Origin: Geomonas oryzae
GTDB taxonomy: Bacteria > Desulfobacterota > Desulfuromonadia > Geobacterales > Geobacteraceae
Reading direction: 5' to 3'
Length of the DNA stretch: 64,000 nt
NCBI RefSeq assembly: GCF_004117875.1
Contig: NZ_RAHW01000009.1
Location: 89,074-153,073 of the forward strand
Translations under genes and position numbers: made by a program
Shown: in pieces, positions 16,073-24,086 of the stretch
Position numbering within the stretch: the first letter of the stretch is position 1
Layout of the letters: every line of letters starts with the position of its first letter
Notes under the pieces: model-generated
Seen by the model: the letters and a program-made list of their open reading frames with translations, nothing else
Told to the model about the DNA's origin: nothing
Database searches by the model: none

Positions 16073-16079
16073 CTCGACA
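16054..16079 (-). repeat. Right terminal inverted repeat
   Basis: This 26-bp sequence ends TTTCTCGACA and is complementary to 10070-10095 with five mismatches. Confidence 0.8.
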
Positions 16080-16084
16080 GTCTC
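16080..16084. repeat. Right target-site duplication GTCTC
   Basis: Direct copy of 10065-10069. Confidence 0.8.
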
Positions 16085-16152
16085 AGTTCAGTTCAGTCAG
16101 CTTGTCGTATCCCACCCTACCCGTCCCCCCCTCTTGCCTATACTGACCGAAC

Positions 16153-16614
16153 TCGCTAGTTGCTACCACGTGTTTCGTCCTAGCCACCACGTGCTTCGTC
16201 CTAGCCACCACGTGCTTCGTCCTAGCCACCGCACTCTTCGTCCTGGCCACCGCACTCTTCGTCCTAGCCACCGCACTCTTCGTCCTAGCTACCGCACTCT
16301 TCGTCATGGCCACCGCACTCTTCGTCATGGCTACCGCACTTTTCGTCATGGCTACCGCACTTTTCGTCCAGGCTACCGCACTCTGCGTCCTGGCTACCGC
16401 GCTCTTCGTCATGGCTACCGCACTCTTCGTCATGGCTACCGCACTCTTCGTCATGGCTACCGCGCTCTTCGTCCTGGCTACCGCACTCTTCGTCCTGGCT
16501 ACCGCACTCTTCGTCATGGCTACCGCGCTCTTCGTCCTGGCTACCGCGCTCTTCGTCCTGGGTGCCGCGCTCTTCGTCATGGCGACCGCACTTTTCGTCC
16601 TGGCTACCGCGTGT
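16153..16614. repeat. 21-bp minisatellite, about 21 copies
   Basis: A 21-bp unit of the form TTCGTCMTGGCTACCGCRCTC is repeated 21 times without interruption from 16174 to 16614, after one decayed unit. Units differ at a few fixed positions (C/A at 7, A/G at 9, C/T at 12, A/G at 17). Because 21 is a multiple of three, the array is open as heptapeptides in several frames. On the minus strand it reads TKSAVA plus M or R (16083-16580, 165 residues). On the plus strand it reads MATALFV or RTLRPGY-type units. No frame has a convincing ribosome-binding site, so coding is doubtful. Confidence 0.9.
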
Positions 16615-16773
16615 AAAGTGGACGTGTAAAGGATTGCGTGTAAATGGCCAGTCGGGAGGTGCTTCGTCTGGAAGGGATTTCAGGCAGGGTGTAAAAAAAG
16701 CAACACGATTAAGCGCCTTTTGGACCTGAAGATTTAAGGGGGGAGGAGTGTCCCAGAATTACACAGATAAAGA

Positions 16774-16798
16774 ATGGGGCGCCATGTCGGCGCCCCAT
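16774..16798 (-). terminator. Hairpin downstream of the 16828 gene
   Basis: Ten-base-pair stem ATGGGGCGCC / GGCGCCCCAT with a 5-nt loop; the minus-strand reading continues TCTTTAT. Confidence 0.65.
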
Positions 16799-16827
16799 GG
16801 AGGGAGGGCTGTCAGCAATCAGCCCCG

Positions 16828-17481
16828 TCAGGTGATCGTCACGCTGGTGGTCGGCGACCAGGGACCTGGGCCATCGGCACCGTGATGCCTCATACGAAAG
16901 AAAGTGTTACCGGGTATCAGGTTCTCCATGAGCATGGCAGAGGCATTGGGGAACATGGAGCCGTGGAACCAGTCGGCCTCGCGAGAAGGGTCACCCCTGT
17001 TGATATGGATCTCGTGATTGAATGCACCTGGTACGGTAGAAGCGCTGCCCATCGCTTTGCCCGGTTCACCGAGGTTGATTACGGTAAAGTCGTTTGAGGA
17101 GGTCAGGGGCACCTTACCCCTGGGGTGAGCCCTGTGTTCTTGGGTTATGGAGAAGCCCGTGGTGAAGAGGGCATCAGGGTTCCGCACCGAGGCGGCATCC
17201 AAAAGGGAAGCAATCTCATCCAGGATAGCCACGATTTCCCCCATCAGCCTAACCCGGTCATGGATCATGAGCCTGTCGCCGTTGCTGGCTGCCCGATGGG
17301 CCCCTTCGTATGCATCGGTTTTTTCGAGTAACAACTGTAGGAGCGCAAAGTTCGCGCCCCAGAAGGTATCCGGGTAGTTTGGGTTGTTTGTGAGGGAACG
17401 TCTCACCGTCAAAATGAAGGCGAGAAATTTTGCCGGAGACAATCGCCGATAGTCACGTTTTATCCTTCGCTGCATCATCAT
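16828..17481 (-). CDS. Hypothetical protein with fibronectin-III-like tail
   Basis: The 217-residue protein is not recognised as a named family. The first half is helical and basic (RRIKRDYRRLSP, LLQLLLEKTDAYEGAHRAA). The last ~60 residues read like a fibronectin type III strand pattern (LIPGNTFFRMRHHGADGPGPWSPTTSVTI). Such proteins recur in Geobacter-type genomes. The ATG at 17481 has GGAGGTGACG directly upstream. It is transcribed away from the polysaccharide operon. Confidence 0.6.
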   Translation of the reverse strand: MMMQRRIKRDYRRLSPAKFLAFILTVRRSLTNNPNYPDTFWGANFALLQLLLEKTDAYEGAHRAASNGDRLMIHDRVRLMGEIVAILDEIASLLDAASVRNPDALFTTGFSITQEHRAHPRGKVPLTSSNDFTVINLGEPGKAMGSASTVPGAFNHEIHINRGDPSREADWFHGSMFPNASAMLMENLIPGNTFFRMRHHGADGPGPWSPTTSVTIT

Positions 17482-17634
17482 CGTCACCTCCATGACTAGG
17501 GTTGACCACACCATACCGGTTAAACGCGCCTAACGAACAAGAGCGTAAACGGAGCTTCTCGTCTGTCAAGCATCGTTTTTCTCGCCCTCCCCCTGCGCAG
17601 AAAATCTCAGCATGCCTAGGCAGGTGCGTGCCTG

Positions 17635-17662
17635 TTGACACCGTAACCTTTGCGGCTATCAT
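17635..17662 (+). promoter_or_regulatory. Sigma-70 promoter for the polysaccharide operon
   Basis: TTGACA and TATCAT are spaced by 16 bp, 89 bases upstream of the Wzz-like gene. Confidence 0.6.
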
Positions 17663-17751
17663 CTTCGCTGTCTTAAACAACGCTAACAAACAGGCATTTT
17701 CAACGGGGCATTTCGCTCGATACCGGAACACTCCGAAGCGAAGGAATAATT

Positions 17752-19209
17752 ATGAAAACCGAGGAAAACCAGATCAGGCAGGATGTCGTTTTCAGCGCCA
17801 GGGACCTGCTCGTCATCCTTTTCCGGTTCAGATACAGGATGCTGATGGCGTTCACGGCGACGACCCTGGCCCTGATCGCACTCCCCCTTTCTAAGCCACC
17901 GGTTTACGAGGCGAACTCCACTTTGCTGATCAAGATCGGCAGGGAGTTCCGCAACCGCACCGAAGTCGACGGCGGCAGACAGCTGATGATCAGTCAGGAC
18001 GGGATAATCAACTCGGAGATCCAGGTACTGACCAGCCTCGATTCGGTAAAGAAAGTGATCAACACCATCAAGCTGGAAAACCTCTACCCCGAGCTGGTCG
18101 ACATGCCGGACCCAAAGGACAGGCTGGAGGCCGCTGCTTTGAACTTCACCAGGAGCCTCACGGTGCAGGAGGTAAAGAATTCCAACGTGATAGAGATCTC
18201 CTTCAAGCACCAGAATCCGCAGCTCGCCGCACTCGGGGTGAACCTCATGGTCGAGGCCTTCAAGGAGAAACATCTCGAGGTGTTCAGCGATGCCGACACA
18301 GCCTTCATCGAAAACCAGTTGGCGCACTACCAGTCGAAACTGCTGGATTCGGGCAACTCGCTGCAAAAGTTCAAAGAAAGAAACGGCATCGTCTCCCAGG
18401 AAGAACAGGCGCGGCTCCTGCTCACCAGGGCAGCTTCGATCGAGAGTGAAAAGATAGAGGTGGAAAACCGCATCAACGCCCTGGCATCCAGGGTTCCGGT
18501 CCTAAAATCCAGAGCGGAAAAGGTATTGGCGCTGGGATCCAACGCATCGGAACCCGGGACCCGAAGGCCAACGGACGAGGCGGAGGCAAGACTGCTCAAC
18601 ATGCAGTTGGAAGAGGAGCAGTTGCTGGCAAGCTATCCCCCCTCAAGCCCGCTGGTACCGCTGGCCAAAGAGCGGCTGGCAGCGGTGAAGGCCTCGCTTA
18701 AAGAACTTGAGGCGAGGCGAAACCGCAGGCCGGGGGAGGCGGACCCGGCGTACCGGAGCGCAGAAGCGGAGCTGGTCAACGCCGAAACCGAACTCAAGGC
18801 GCAAAGGGCGAAGCTTGTGGCGCTGCAAGAAGAAGGGAAAAGCGTCTCCCAACGGATTCAACTTCTGGAGCAAAGTTCGGAGGAAATCCAGAGGCTGAAA
18901 CGGCAACAGGAGATCGACGAGAAGAACTACCAGGCATTCGTGGCCCGTGCCGAGGAGGCCCGCATCTCCAACGCCATGGACAGACTTAAGTTAGCCAATG
19001 TAAGCGTGATACAAAAGGCCAGTGTTCCCGTTGAGCCGGTGGAGCCCAAGGTCGTCAAGGTTCTGTTGCTGGGGCTGGGCCTGGGCCTCGCCGCAGGGGT
19101 CGGGCTTGCCATCGTCTCGGAGTTTTACACCCCCGGCCTCGCCACCCCTCAGGCGGTGGAAAGGCGTTTGGGACTCAAGGTTCTGCTGAGCATAAGGCAG
19201 CGGCTCTAG
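17752..19209 (+). CDS. Wzz/GumC-type polysaccharide chain-length/co-polymerase protein
   Basis: The 485-residue inner-membrane protein has one helix near residue 30-50 and a second near 440-462. They flank a long periplasmic coiled coil (about 185-410), the standard layout of polysaccharide co-polymerases. A proline-rich segment (VEPVEPKVVKV) precedes the second helix. It should set chain length together with the P-loop protein encoded 26 bases downstream; the separate P-loop gene makes this the split (CapA/CapB-like) arrangement. It is the first gene of the exopolysaccharide operon and has an AAGGA ribosome-binding site. Confidence 0.85.
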   Translation: MKTEENQIRQDVVFSARDLLVILFRFRYRMLMAFTATTLALIALPLSKPPVYEANSTLLIKIGREFRNRTEVDGGRQLMISQDGIINSEIQVLTSLDSVKKVINTIKLENLYPELVDMPDPKDRLEAAALNFTRSLTVQEVKNSNVIEISFKHQNPQLAALGVNLMVEAFKEKHLEVFSDADTAFIENQLAHYQSKLLDSGNSLQKFKERNGIVSQEEQARLLLTRAASIESEKIEVENRINALASRVPVLKSRAEKVLALGSNASEPGTRRPTDEAEARLLNMQLEEEQLLASYPPSSPLVPLAKERLAAVKASLKELEARRNRRPGEADPAYRSAEAELVNAETELKAQRAKLVALQEEGKSVSQRIQLLEQSSEEIQRLKRQQEIDEKNYQAFVARAEEARISNAMDRLKLANVSVIQKASVPVEPVEPKVVKVLLLGLGLGLAAGVGLAIVSEFYTPGLATPQAVERRLGLKVLLSIRQRL

Positions 19210-19235
19210 CCGCCAAGCGATGGAAGGAGCGAGCG

Positions 19236-19979
19236 TTGAAAACGATCCATTGGCCATGGCAGGACAAAAACGAAGTGCAGCCGGAGGATTTCGGTTGCGA
19301 AGAGCAAGGCGCCGCCCCGGCGAAGAACTCCAACGGTTGGGGCCGGTTCACGACGGATACGGAGATGCTCGCACTTTGCCGCAGCATCGACAACCTGGTT
19401 CCGGCGCACGCCCCGAGGGTCATCCAGTTCATCGGCATCAAGGGGAAGGAAGGGGTTTCCACCGTGGTCCGCGAGCTCGCGGTTGCGGCGGCACGGATGC
19501 TCAAGAAGCGGGTTCTGATCCTGGACGCTGCACACCATGCCCCATCGCAGCACACTCATTTCGGCCTGGAAGAGCCGTATGGCTGGATCGAGGCAATCGC
19601 AGACGGAAAGCCGGTGACCAAGGCCTGCTACCCAGTGGAAGCAGAACAGCAGTCCCTTCATCTGGCACCGATCACCCCCAAAGCATCACTGCCACATTGG
19701 TGCGTGGACGGTGCGTCACTCGCCCCACTGTTCCGCGGGCTCAAAGAGAGCTTCGACCTGGTACTGATCGATTCGGCACCCGCCCTGCTTTCTGCGGACA
19801 CCCTCGCCACCTGCCGGTTCTGCGACGGCGTCGTCATGGTGTTCGCCGCGGAAGGGAGCTGGCGTCTGGCTGAGGCCGCGAAAATGAGAATCGTCGAGCA
19901 TGGAGGCGCCATCCTGGGCGTCGTGTTCAACAAAAGGACCTTCCACATCCCGGAGTGCATCTACAAGCGTCTGTACTGA
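19236..19979 (+). CDS. CpsD/CapB-like P-loop protein, probably kinase-inactive
   Basis: This 247-residue protein resembles the BY-kinase partner of a Wzz protein. The loop at 67-76 reads GIKGKEGVST: the Walker A lysine before Ser/Thr is Val. Walker A' is VLILDAAHHAP and Walker B is LVLIDSAP. The C-terminus (NKRTFHIPECIYKRLY) has two tyrosines but no real Tyr cluster. It probably assists the co-polymerase without a full autokinase cycle. It lies directly between the Wzz-like gene and a glycosyltransferase. Confidence 0.75.
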   Translation: MKTIHWPWQDKNEVQPEDFGCEEQGAAPAKNSNGWGRFTTDTEMLALCRSIDNLVPAHAPRVIQFIGIKGKEGVSTVVRELAVAAARMLKKRVLILDAAHHAPSQHTHFGLEEPYGWIEAIADGKPVTKACYPVEAEQQSLHLAPITPKASLPHWCVDGASLAPLFRGLKESFDLVLIDSAPALLSADTLATCRFCDGVVMVFAAEGSWRLAEAAKMRIVEHGGAILGVVFNKRTFHIPECIYKRLY

Positions 19980-20010
19980 ATGGCTGAAATCGGCCCACCG
20001 GAGGGAAACG

Positions 20011-21117
20011 ATGCAATGGAAGCTTCCACTGGCAGCGCTTTTCACCCCGATCGAGCGGGCGGTCAGCTCACGTTGGCCCATCCAGGTGCTCTTCGTGGTG
20101 CGGGGTGATCCCCTTGACGCTCCAAGCAGCAGGTACCGCGTCTTCCAGTACCTCCAGGATCTCGATCGAAACGCCATCTCTTACCGCGTGGTGAAGCCCC
20201 CCAGGCGCAAGAGGGTCCATTGCCACCTCTGGATTCCGTGGTTTTTACGCACCCTGTTCTGGGGGCTGCGCAGCCGGTCCATCTTCATTCAGAAAGACAT
20301 CTTCTGGCTTCCGTTGTGGAGTTTCTTCAAAAGGCTCGGCAAAAGGGTCCTCTACGATTTTGACGATGCCGTCTTCACCGAGCAGCCCGGGCAGGTTTAC
20401 AACCTGCCGCTGGAGCGCAGGCCCGGGTGGGAGACGGTAAGAGAAATGGTGCGCCTAAGCGACGTCACCATGGTCGCTAACGACTACCTCGCCGGTTTCG
20501 CCCGCCCCCACGGGGCGAAGGTGATGGTGGTCCCCATGGTGCTCGACCTCGAGAGTTACCCGGTAAAGAGACATCGCCACGCAGGCAAGGTGGTCATCGG
20601 CTGGATCGGTTCGCCGCAGACATCCGGGTTTCTGGAACTGGTGCAGGTTGCCTTGGAGCGGGTCGGCGCAAGCCTCGGTGAAATGGTGGAGATAAGGATC
20701 GTAACCAACGGCGAGGTGTCGCTGCCTCGAGTGCCGCATACCCGCATGCGGTGGGAGGCGGCAAGGGAGATGTCCGATCTCCTCTCCTTCGACATCGGCA
20801 TCGTTCCACTGCCGGAGACCCCCTTCACTCTCGGCAAGAGCAGCTTCAAGCTCCTCCAGTTCATGGGGTGCGGTCTACCGGTCGTCTGCTCACGGGTGGG
20901 CTTCAACGCCGAGGCGGTTAACGACGGGGAGAACGGTTTCCTTGCTGAGGGGAGCGATGAGTGGTGCGAGAAGTTGTCGCTGCTGGTAACCAACGAAGAG
21001 ATGCGCCGGGCGATGGGTGCTCAGGCGCGCCGCACCATCGAGGAAAGGTATTCGCTGCAAAGCCAGGCCCCGGTGGTACGTCAGGTAGTGATGCCCATCG
21101 ATGCCGGACCGGCGTAG
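20011..21117 (+). CDS. Glycosyltransferase, family 1/4-like
   Basis: The 368-residue cytoplasmic GT-B enzyme has DFDDAVF near residue 115 and the nucleotide-sugar half at about 190-350. The latter includes VIGWIGSPQTSGFLELV, FTLGKSSFKLLQFMGCGLPVVCSRVG and NGFLAEGSDEW. GGAGGG precedes the ATG at 20011; longer upstream readings are shadows of the preceding gene. It is part of the polysaccharide operon; donor and acceptor are not predictable. Confidence 0.85.
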   Translation: MQWKLPLAALFTPIERAVSSRWPIQVLFVVRGDPLDAPSSRYRVFQYLQDLDRNAISYRVVKPPRRKRVHCHLWIPWFLRTLFWGLRSRSIFIQKDIFWLPLWSFFKRLGKRVLYDFDDAVFTEQPGQVYNLPLERRPGWETVREMVRLSDVTMVANDYLAGFARPHGAKVMVVPMVLDLESYPVKRHRHAGKVVIGWIGSPQTSGFLELVQVALERVGASLGEMVEIRIVTNGEVSLPRVPHTRMRWEAAREMSDLLSFDIGIVPLPETPFTLGKSSFKLLQFMGCGLPVVCSRVGFNAEAVNDGENGFLAEGSDEWCEKLSLLVTNEEMRRAMGAQARRTIEERYSLQSQAPVVRQVVMPIDAGPA

Positions 21118-21141
21118 CGGCACGGCAACCGGGGCATAATC

Positions 21142-22398
21142 ATGATCAAGCCTATTCTGTTTCTCGCCATTTTCACCATACCGATCTCCATTGACTACAC
21201 ACTGTTCGAGCCGTCCAGGGACGCGTTCAGCGGATGGGCTGGGGGGATGCTCTTTACCCTGTCCGACCTGATCTTTCTGAGCCTGCTCGTGGCATGGAAG
21301 CTGGAGACCCTGCACCTCCCGCGCCCGCGAGCGAGAGTGGTCTTCTGGCGCCCGATCGCCTTTTTCATCGCAGCATGCCTGATCTCCGTCCCCGGCTCGA
21401 TCTGGTCCGTCTTCGGGTACATCGCAGTCTTCCAACTCGGGAAACTGGCCCTCATCTATTACGGCATCAGCCGGATCGTGCTCCAGGATCGCAGGTACAT
21501 CCCGGTCGCCTGCTCCGCACTCATCGCTGCCCTATGCTTCCAAGCCTGCCTGGCGACGGTGCAGTTCTTCACCCAGGATTACTACAGCTTCCTGCGCACC
21601 GGCTCCCATGCCGCACTCACCCGCTTCGGCGATCTGATCCGCAGCCATGGCACCGTTGGGGTGCCCAACGCGCTCGCGGCCTTCATCATCCCGGTTCTGC
21701 TGCTCGTGGTGGTGAAGCTGCTCCATGACGAGCAGGCGAACCGCCCCGCTTACTTTTTCATCCTCTGCCTGGGCTCGGCTGCCCTGCTCTTCACCTTCTC
21801 CCGGAGCGGCTGGAGTACTTTTGCGTTAAGCGCCCTTGCCCTTTTCGTGCGCAGCGCCCGCATCAAGCGCCCCCCGCCCTACGTCTACCCGCTGCTGGCG
21901 ATAGGGGTCGCCGTGGTGCTGTTGTCCGGCATCGTCGACTCGCGCATATCCTCGGACGACCAGGGGTCCGCCCAGGACAGGTGGTACCTGATGCTGATCG
22001 CCGCCCGGATGATCCGCGCCCACTTCGTGACCGGTGTCGGCATAAACAACTACTGGTTTGCCATGAACCATTACATCCCTCCGGATTACGGATGGTCCTT
22101 CGTCTACGTGGTGCACAACGTATTTCTTTTGGTCTTCGCCGAAACCGGCATCATCGGGTTCATCGCGGTCATCCTTCTGTTCGCGACGCCGGTCATCAAG
22201 CTATACCCTCTCGCCCGTTGCAACACCGAAGAACAGGGACGCATCGCACTCTGGATCGTCACCTCCATCGTCGGCATAGCCTTTCTCAACCTGGTCGAGT
22301 TCACCTGGGCCTCGTCGATCATCTGCTCATTTTATTTCCTGATGCTCGGGGTTGGTGACGCGCTGGTGAACGCGGCAGAAGGTGCTGCCAAGGAGTGA
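21142..22398 (+). CDS. O-antigen ligase / Wzy-type polymerase family membrane protein
   Basis: The 418-residue protein has about ten to twelve membrane helices. A larger periplasmic loop carries the Wzy_C-type features DDQGSAQDRWYLML and GVGINNYW. In this operon it is more likely the repeat-unit polymerase than an LPS ligase, since a chain-length protein and a flippase flank it. Its stop overlaps the ribosome-binding site of the next gene, indicating translational coupling. Confidence 0.8.
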   Translation: MIKPILFLAIFTIPISIDYTLFEPSRDAFSGWAGGMLFTLSDLIFLSLLVAWKLETLHLPRPRARVVFWRPIAFFIAACLISVPGSIWSVFGYIAVFQLGKLALIYYGISRIVLQDRRYIPVACSALIAALCFQACLATVQFFTQDYYSFLRTGSHAALTRFGDLIRSHGTVGVPNALAAFIIPVLLLVVVKLLHDEQANRPAYFFILCLGSAALLFTFSRSGWSTFALSALALFVRSARIKRPPPYVYPLLAIGVAVVLLSGIVDSRISSDDQGSAQDRWYLMLIAARMIRAHFVTGVGINNYWFAMNHYIPPDYGWSFVYVVHNVFLLVFAETGIIGFIAVILLFATPVIKLYPLARCNTEEQGRIALWIVTSIVGIAFLNLVEFTWASSIICSFYFLMLGVGDALVNAAEGAAKE

Positions 22399-22400
22399 CC

Positions 22401-23975
22401 ATGGATGACACGAAGGGGCAACAAAAGCGCGGCGTACGGCGCCTGGTGCATTCTTCCGCCGGGATCACACTCTGCACGCTTCTCTCGACCGCCATCGGTT
22501 TTGCCACCCAGGTGATCCTCGCGTCCTACTTCGGCACCACCGAGCAGATGGACGCCTACCTGGTGTCGCTGACGATACCCGCCATGGTGGTGGCGGTCTT
22601 CGGCGGCTCCCTGAATTACACCTTCATCCCGGTGTTCGTAGAGAAACTCTCCTCCGGGGAGGAGTCCGCGGCGTGGCGCATAGTGAACGACATGTTCTGC
22701 ATCTCCCTCATGGTGCTCCTGCCGATCACCTTGTTGAGCTCCATCATGGCGCTGGACGTCATAGGGGCGACAGCTCCCGGACTCGCGAACACCACCAAGG
22801 GGGAGGCGGCCACCTTCTTCCGTGTACAGACTCCGGTCATCGTCTTCTCCGGCCTCTCGGCACTACTTGGCAGCACCTACTATGCCCGGAAACGCTTTCT
22901 TTACCCCGCCCTCGCCCAGGTCGCAAACAGCGCGAACAGTCTGCTCGTCGTCTCGCTGTTCGCAAAGGGGAGCGGCATCAAGGCAGCCGCGTGGGGGGGG
23001 CTGGCCGGCAGCGCCCTCACCTTCATCATGCTGGTCCCGGTGTTGCGGCACATACCGCGCTTCCGACTATCCCCATTCCCGCTGGAGCAAGGCACCCGCA
23101 GGGTGATCAGGCTCATCATGCCCCTTTTATGCGGCGCACTCTTCTACCGGGGGGACGACCTCATTCAGCGCTTCATAGCCTCCTCGTTCACCGCGGGAAG
23201 CATCTCTTCGCTGGCCTACGCCTTCAAGCTGGTGACCACGTGCAGCAGCCTGGTGGTCTCGGGCATATCCATCGTTTTGCTGCAGCACGTCTCGGAGTTC
23301 GCCTCACGAAAGGAGGAGGGTGAGATCGGCGGCACCTTCGGCGGCACCTTCCGCTGGCTCACCTTCTTCATGATGCTGGTGATAAGCTGCGCCGTGGTGA
23401 GCGGCGAGGACGGGATCGCCGTTCTTTTCCAGCGCGGCAAGTTCGACGCCGCCTCCTCGCACCTCACCTGGCAGTGCCTCGTCCTCTACGCCGGGGTCAT
23501 GTACGGCGGCGTCATCGGCGCCATCACGACTCCCGTCTTCTACGCCTACAAGGACACCATGCTTGTGGTCAAGGTCGGTATCGCCGGCGCTCTCCTGCAA
23601 CTGGCCTTTTCGTTTCTTCTCTCGAGGATTTGGTCTGAGCTTGGGCTCCCCCTGGCCTATTCTCTCTCGAGCCTTGCCACCATATCGGCCTTCCTGGCGA
23701 TCTTGAACCGTAAGTATGTCGCTCTCCCCTTGCGCGAGATGGGACGTTCGCTTCTCACCTCGGGGCTCGCTGCTGCCGTCGCCGTGCCGCTTTTGCGCCT
23801 GGCGGAAAATGCCTTTCTCCCTCCCCTCGCCCCGCTGGCGAGACTTGCCGTCATGGTACCGCTAACCGTCCTCGCCTACCTCACCCTGGCGGTGCTCTTG
23901 AGAAACGAAGAGGCCGGGCAAGTCGCACGGGGAGCCGCCGTGATCCGGCAAAGAAAACCCGCCCGCTCTCCTTGA
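22401..23975 (+). CDS. MurJ/Wzx-type lipid-linked oligosaccharide flippase
   Basis: The 524-residue MOP-superfamily protein has about 14 helices and MurJ-like motifs. Examples are GFATQVILASYFGTTEQMDAYLVS near the N-terminus and an FRVQTPVIVFSGLSALLGSTYYARKRFLYPA segment, given here only as positions about 137-167. Context suggests it flips the polysaccharide repeat unit rather than lipid II. The ATG at 22401 has AAGGAG at five bases; an in-frame GTG at 22395 would lie within that site. A strong terminator ends the operon. Confidence 0.82.
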   Translation: MDDTKGQQKRGVRRLVHSSAGITLCTLLSTAIGFATQVILASYFGTTEQMDAYLVSLTIPAMVVAVFGGSLNYTFIPVFVEKLSSGEESAAWRIVNDMFCISLMVLLPITLLSSIMALDVIGATAPGLANTTKGEAATFFRVQTPVIVFSGLSALLGSTYYARKRFLYPALAQVANSANSLLVVSLFAKGSGIKAAAWGGLAGSALTFIMLVPVLRHIPRFRLSPFPLEQGTRRVIRLIMPLLCGALFYRGDDLIQRFIASSFTAGSISSLAYAFKLVTTCSSLVVSGISIVLLQHVSEFASRKEEGEIGGTFGGTFRWLTFFMMLVISCAVVSGEDGIAVLFQRGKFDAASSHLTWQCLVLYAGVMYGGVIGAITTPVFYAYKDTMLVVKVGIAGALLQLAFSFLLSRIWSELGLPLAYSLSSLATISAFLAILNRKYVALPLREMGRSLLTSGLAAAVAVPLLRLAENAFLPPLAPLARLAVMVPLTVLAYLTLAVLLRNEEAGQVARGAAVIRQRKPARSP

Positions 23976-24006
23976 ATGAAGAAATTCGTCTGCAGGCGAT
24001 GAACAA

Positions 24007-24038
24007 AAAGAGGCCCCGGAAAAGTCCGGGGCCTCTTT
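24007..24038. terminator. Bidirectional terminator ending the first polysaccharide operon
   Basis: Fourteen-base-pair stem AAAGAGGCCCCGGA / TCCGGGGCCTCTTT with a 4-nt loop. U-rich tails are present on both strands, between convergent genes. Confidence 0.9.
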
Positions 24039-24086
24039 GTCTCTGCCGGGCGGCCCGCGCCGCCTCGATCGGTTGTCAGCCTGAGC

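Larger units (their letters stand above)
10070..16079. mobile_element. 6.0-kb non-autonomous transposon carrying an integron cassette array
   Basis: The ends are 26-bp imperfect inverted repeats (10070-10095 and 16054-16079, 21 of 26 matching) that begin TGTC and finish GACA. They are bracketed by a 5-bp duplication GTCTC. Extra copies of a 20-bp subrepeat lie inside each end. TG..CA termini, repeated transposase-binding sites and a 5-bp duplication are the known pattern of Tn7/Tn402(Tn5053)/Mu-type DDE transposases. None of the genes inside encodes a transposase, resolvase or integrase, so the element must be moved in trans or is a decayed derivative. The cargo is small minus-strand genes separated by attC-like sites. 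The family assignment is inference; the end structure is read directly. Confidence 0.8.

Noticed and set aside
16153..16614. CRISPR array
   Set aside because: The units are contiguous 21-mers without unique spacers, and no cas gene is nearby.
16134..16629. Plus-strand proteins of MATALFV or GYRTLR repeats
   Set aside because: Frames stay open only because the repeat is a multiple of three; no ribosome-binding site or flanking domain supports translation.
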